64,000 bases of DNA from Hyaloperonospora brassicae (Eukaryota > Oomycota > Peronosporomycetes > Peronosporales > Peronosporaceae), in the NCBI GenBank assembly GCA_947650285.1, contig CANTFL010001025.1:1-64000 (forward strand). The letters run 5' to 3'. The position numbers were made by a program, and so were the translations under genes. Below the pieces are notes generated by a model. That model ran no database searches and was not told the origin of the DNA. It saw only the letters and a list, made by a program, of their open reading frames with translations. Below are positions 59,567 through 64,000 of the stretch, one piece after another (the first letter of the stretch is position 1; every line of letters begins with the position of its first letter).

Positions 59567-60447
59567 ATGATCAAGTTCGTCTTGATGGTCAACAAACAAG
59601 GCCAGACGCGACTGGCGCAGTACTACGACTTCCTGTCCATTCAGGAGCGCGTGGCGCTCGAGGCCGAGATAATCCGCAAGTGTCTCGGCCGTAACGAATC
59701 GCAGGTGCGTTTTTTTGTACCGCAGTGAGGCGACATGTATCGGTATATCGGTATATCGATCGGGACATGGACTCAACCAGTATACCGTGTGCTCTACCTT
59801 TGCCTCGACAGTGCTCGTTTGTCGAATACCGGGGCTATAAGGTTATCTACCGACGATACGCGTCGCTGTTTTTCATTGTCGGGGTCAAAGACGACGACTC
59901 GGAGGTGAGTGGCTTGACAGACGGGTCGTACCGTCGCTGCACGGTTCTTTTGTAAGTCTACTGGCGGTATTTTGATGCGTGTACTCACGATGCGGCGGGA
60001 ATGGGTACAGAACGAACTCGGTATCCTCGAGTTCATCCATGCGCTCGTGGAGACGATGGACAAGTACTTTGAAAGTGTGGTACGTGCCGTAGACGACTGC
60101 AAGTTGTGGGAGCGTTTGGGTGCAGTGGGTGTCTGTTGTTGACTGTGCTCTCTTTGTGTGTACGGGATCCCGTCATGTTGGATGTGCTGTGGCTTGCAGT
60201 GTGAACTTGACGTACGTACATGCTGTGCTATGCCTTCGTACCTTGTGGCTGCTTTTCTTCGAGATGCTCTATGGTGGACTTATTGTGTTGTTGGTTGCTG
60301 TGTGTGGCACAATACGGTCTGTAGATCATGTTCAACTTGGAGAAGGCACACTTTATTCTGGACGAGATGGTCATGAATGGATACATTGTGGAAACCAACA
60401 AGATCTCGATCCTGAAGCCCATTCATCTGATGGAGAAAGCGTCGTGA
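59567..60447 (+). CDS. AP4S1: AP-4 complex sigma subunit, five exons including a 12 bp microexon
   Basis: Exons 59,567-59,704, 59,812-59,904, 60,011-60,079, 60,200-60,211 and 60,325-60,447, 144 residues, exactly the length of human AP4S1. AP-4 is a vesicle coat adaptor at the trans-Golgi network. The protein is a longin-type small chain: [78 protein letters not shown] and [13 protein letters not shown]. The MIKF start and the CSFVEY/NGYIVET variants favour AP-4 over AP-1, AP-2 or AP-3 sigma. The fourth exon is only four codons (CELD); leaving it out would delete the conserved S/C-ELD before IMFNL. The ATG at 59,567 gives the normal start; the frame is open upstream. Confidence 0.93.
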
Positions 60448-62198
60448 GCGCTCGAGACAGCCGTGCAGACTCTTGGATGCGTTGCTTATGCTTGTTGCTG
60501 ACACACGTCGACCTAGCTCTGCATGCATGGTACGAATCGGGGATATCGTACGATAAATTGTAACGAGATGTCGTTCACGACGCTGTTCTACCGTTTATCC
60601 CCGACGCTACTCTGCCGTTTGTCTTTATTGATCCATCTGCGCGACGAATGGTGCAGCTCTCTGCTATGCTGCCATGGATCATCAGGGTGTGGATCAGCAT
60701 CGCATGAGGTCGACTGCAAGTCGTGGTGGACGTACTCAGTTAGCGGCTGTACCTACCGCTCGGGTTTGTAGCTACAATTGCAATGTGTATCACCCGTATG
60801 ATCGCGCGGACTGACTTTCTCCATGCCGCGACACTTTCTCGACCGTTTCCATGCAAGCATACCGTACAACTTTGTGCTGCAACGAGTCCAATAGCTTTTG
60901 GGCTGCATATGAGGCCAAGTAAGCCGCATTGGAAAGAAACAAAGGTGTTTACCCGGCCACTATCGATCGATGTATTATCATCGGCGTCCGCGTCGGCGAA
61001 GTCACACGATTTGCTACGTAGGAAATACACTCGTCTGGTCTTCCTGATACAGTGAGGCTGCCGCGCCATGAGTCTCATCGAGAGCGGCGACAGCAAAAGG
61101 CATAGACGGGCCATGTGCATCCTAGAATTTGCTAATGCGAGAGTAGGGGATCGTGTTGCCGTTGCGATAGCGATCAAGGTCGACCTCAGGTATGTGAAGA
61201 ACTGACGTCCCATCGCGCTCGATGGACCAAGCTGCAGTATCTACTTGTCACCCCAAAGTGCCAGATGACGTGGATAGGATGATGTCGTCTCTCGCCCTCA
61301 TTGTCTTGACTTTTTTGTGTGATATGATCGAAAGAACTGATAGCCGTTTGCAATAGCCACGACTTATCTTCACCCTATTGTTATCGCTCCAGGAGAATGT
61401 TTTGGATAGGAGGAGCAAACAGATACCGAAAACCCAAACTGCACGTTGTGTAACATGTAGCTCGGAATCATCGTGCAATCCTTATAGAAGCGTTCCGCAC
61501 ACTTCGGCAGTGCCCCAAGGATAGAGTTTGACTGTTGCACTGACTACATGCACGCGTGCTAGGAATCACTGTGGCTAAACTGACAAGTTCTGGATGAGAG
61601 AAGAAGAGAAAGAAAGAAAGACAGCGGGTGAGGTATATCTAGGGATGGGATCGAGCACTCAAACAGAAAGAGGAACTCTACCGCCAGAGATCGCTTGACC
61701 CGCTAAGGTATTGAGCAAAGAAATTGTGTCGGACGCAAGCGTTATAATCAGTCGTTCAGTACGCACGCCACGTCTTTGCATGTCAACTTGGCAAGTGCCT
61801 TTGTGCCGATAAACGACATCAGAGTTTCTTTGCAAAGATGGCTGGAGTTTGTTTGCACAGTCCGGTCGACAGAACTGACAAAGCGCGTCGAAAGGCTTGC
61901 GGCCCACATCGGTTTAACCGGTATGGCGGCCCCACCTCACGAGGTTGCACGTGTGTGGCTGCGTCTCGGGTTGAGCCTGAGGAGCTAGACGGGTCGAGCC
62001 TGGGCAGCCACTCAACCCGTTTCGGGGCTTCGAGCATGCTACTCGTCTGACCCGTATTTCATCCAATCAACGTGCTCAATTCGTCCCAAAGCCGCCCAAA
62101 CGCACAAGTACATCGCTCGCTTGGTCGCGTCCAAGTGTCGCGTGCGTCGCTGCGTCTCTCTCCTACTGCACTCGTTCATCTCATGACTAATTACCGCC
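60448..62198. other. intergenic stretch, no recognised gene
   Basis: About 1.75 kb. Open frames such as 60,740-61,213 (-) and 61,776-62,050 (+) have no motif and no splice partner I can find. Nothing supportable. Confidence 0.45.
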
Positions 62199-64000
62199 AT
62201 GTTGTTCGTGAATCATCGACTGTCTTGTCCGTGTATGTTGCACTTCGTACTTCAGCGTATCCAAGGCGGGAGCAAGCGCGGCGCCGAGGGCAGCGACGCC
62301 GGCGTCTGGACCACAGTGGAGGGCAGCTGGGAAGGCGCAGGCACTCTTGCGCAGCACGAAGAGGTAGTAGACAGCGGTGATTCCGTCACGGAGCTATCGC
62401 TTAAGCCTGTGGACGCGATGCCAACGTTCGAGGAGGAGACGATCCGCAGGAAGAAGCTCACGAGTATCGTGTGGAAGACGTTTACGCCCATTTCGAGCAG
62501 TGGATTACGAGACGGACTGATTGATTCGGCCAAGTGCTCGGTGTGCAACAAGGTCTTTAGCACGAGACACGGCACGTCGTCAATGATGCGACATGCGAAG
62601 CGACATACAGAGTTCCCGCAAGGCACCGCTTGTGCGGGCAAGAAGGGCAAAAAGAGTGCAAATGGAGTAATGGTCAATGGCGGTGAAGCAGCTGTGGTCG
62701 AAACAGCTAGTGTCGCACCGAAGAAGGCCATGGCTGTGAAGAAAGAGACGACAGCAGAGGTGCACCCGGACGAGCATGCGGCAGGTACGAATGGGTGGCA
62801 AGGAGTGGCTTGAACATGAGACGTGTTTTGACGCAGTGTAACGAACGCAGGCATGAAACGCCAGCGGTTGCGCAATTTGAGCAGCGCGTTGATTGAGTGG
62901 ATCGTCGACGATGAGCAAGACATTGGCGTGGTGCAGCAAGAACGGTTTCTGGACGTGCTAGCTGTTGCTGGCATCAAGGCTGTGATTCCGCCTTTGGATG
63001 TACTGCAGAAAGCAATGGAGCGCAAGTACTACGCGCTCTTTACGCGTGTGGGCGAGTACATCAATCGTTCTGCGGTCGGGCGTATCACATTTTCGTGTGA
63101 CACGTGGTCGGGGCTAGTACATAAAGGATACATGGCTATTTATCTGCACTGGATCAACGCCGAGTGGGAGTATAAAACTATTCAGGTTGGGCTGGAAGGT
63201 TGCCCACCCGAGTGTAACGCGTATTTCATGTCGGACTTGCTGTTCAATGTGCTTCAGAACAACTGGGGCATTGGCAACAAATTGCTCTGCGGTGTGACAC
63301 CAATGGGCAATGAGTCCGGGGTCGGTATGGGCTTCCTGCGTGAAAAGATTAAAGGAATTATAGGATTAGATAACATCTCCCCGGACTGGAATGTGACATG
63401 CTTGGGCCATCTCATTCATACGGGCGTACTAGCGGCGCTTAAGGAAATTCGCCACGAAATTGTAAAGCTACGTTCGTTGCTGTCGCTGCTGAAGTCCACA
63501 ACTGAAAGTCAAGAACACTTTGCGCTGCGTACGACCGAAGTGGGGCTGCAGTACCCTGACCAGCTTCCCAATATAGACTCGCCCAAGGATTGGAAAACGA
63601 CGATCACGATGATCTTGGAGAGCGCCAAGATCAAGGACACCATCAACGCATTGTATGGCGATGCATCAAATAGTATGAGCATTTTCCTGCTGGAGGAGAT
63701 TGAGTGGGATCTGCTAGTATGGGCGGCCACTTTTCTGCAAAAGTGCATGCAGATGGCCACGTGTCAGAGTGACCAGAAACACATTTCGCTGAGCACCTCC
63801 ATCAATGTCTGCAAGGCGATCGTGGGGCTGTGCGAGAGCACCGCCGCGTCAGCTTCCGACTTCACGGCGAGTGCCTTTACGAAGGTCCAAAAAGTGTGCT
63901 TGAACGTCAAATCCAGCCTCGGATCGTACCACACGGAGCACTCGTCACCTTACTTTCATCTGGCAAAAATCCTGGATCCCCGGTTTTCAAACGAGTCTGT
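62199..64000 (+). CDS. BED-finger / hAT-transposase-like gene, truncated by the window edge
   Basis: Exon 1 is 62,199-62,784 and exon 2 begins at 62,851 (donor GTACGA, acceptor GCAG, phase kept) and stays open for 1,150 bp to the edge. Exon 1 carries a BED zinc finger: SIVWKTFTPI, then CSVCNKVF and MMRHAKRH (C-x2-C ... H-x3-H), followed by a basic Lys/Ala-rich linker. Exon 2 carries a hAT-type RNase-H-like domain: YALFTRVGEYINR, TFSCDTWSG (the position of the first catalytic Asp), then CLGHLIHTGVLAAL (the C-x2-H motif), and YFHLAKILDPRF near the C-terminal part. The position of the second catalytic Asp (T-D-N-x-x-N in active elements) reads TPMGNESG. The intact frame with lost catalysis suggests a domesticated transposase acting as a DNA-binding protein. 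The start is uncertain; an acceptor-like CTTCAG at about 62,258 would allow an upstream exon. Confidence 0.75.

Noticed and set aside
60740..61213. 157-residue minus-strand frame
   Set aside because: No motif, biased composition, and no neighbouring exon or homologue that I can recognise.

Overview
The window looks like nuclear DNA of an oomycete, most likely of the Phytophthora / downy mildew group. This is inferred from the mix of genes (exportin-4 and AP-4 sigma, which fungi generally lack), the Ty3/gypsy element with an oomycete-style chromodomain tail, GC-rich coding DNA, and short GT..AG introns of about 60-90 bp with donors such as GTACGT and GTGAGT. No species can be fixed from the sequence alone.

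Two compartments are visible. Positions 1 to about 24,000 are gene-poor and repeat-rich. They hold a decayed full-length Ty3/gypsy chromovirus-type retrotransposon (419-8660), long stretches without recognisable genes, three same-strand copies of an LTR-like repeat (about 12.1-12.9, 18.1-18.6 and 19.6-20.1 kb), a 0.58 kb inverted repeat (17,706-18,285), several minisatellites, a 105 bp tandem duplication with AT tracts, and a solo LTR of the gypsy family (22,295-23,545) that was itself hit by an 805 bp terminal-inverted-repeat element with an 8 bp target duplication.

Positions 24,099 to 64,000 are gene-dense. In order: exportin-4 (24,099-27,749, +), a small type II membrane protein resembling the N-terminus of the later carboxypeptidases (29,263-29,595, -), a sideroflexin (31,893-32,885, +), two divergent serine carboxypeptidases whose catalytic halves form a nearly perfect 1,358 bp inverted repeat (34,317-35,873, - and 36,503-37,987, +), an eight-exon MFS transporter (38,631-40,900, -) divergent from a metallophosphoesterase (41,124-42,110, +), ribosomal protein S15 (43,767-44,490, -) divergent from RNase P subunit Rpp30 (44,763-45,930, +), a histone-fold POLE3/Dpb4-like protein (45,968-46,723, -) divergent from an unusual short-chain dehydrogenase (46,927-48,821, +), a CAMK-type protein kinase (49,960-51,511, +), a Sen1/senataxin-like helicase (52,296-57,453, +), AP-4 sigma (59,567-60,447, +), and a BED-finger/hAT-transposase-like gene that runs off the right edge (62,199-64,000, +). 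Multi-exon models were assembled by eye from splice sites, reading phase and family similarity; every junction given keeps frame.

Most genes are unrelated housekeeping functions (nuclear transport, mitochondrial carrier, ribosome, tRNA processing, chromatin/replication, vesicle coats, RNA/DNA helicase). Divergent pairs with short shared upstream regions are common. The strongest unusual signals are the near-identical inverted carboxypeptidase arms with divergent membrane-anchor ends (gene conversion), an antisense coding-like region with a membrane segment inside the gypsy element, the nested insertion in the solo LTR, and catalytic-residue changes in the phosphoesterase, the dehydrogenase and the hAT-like gene.
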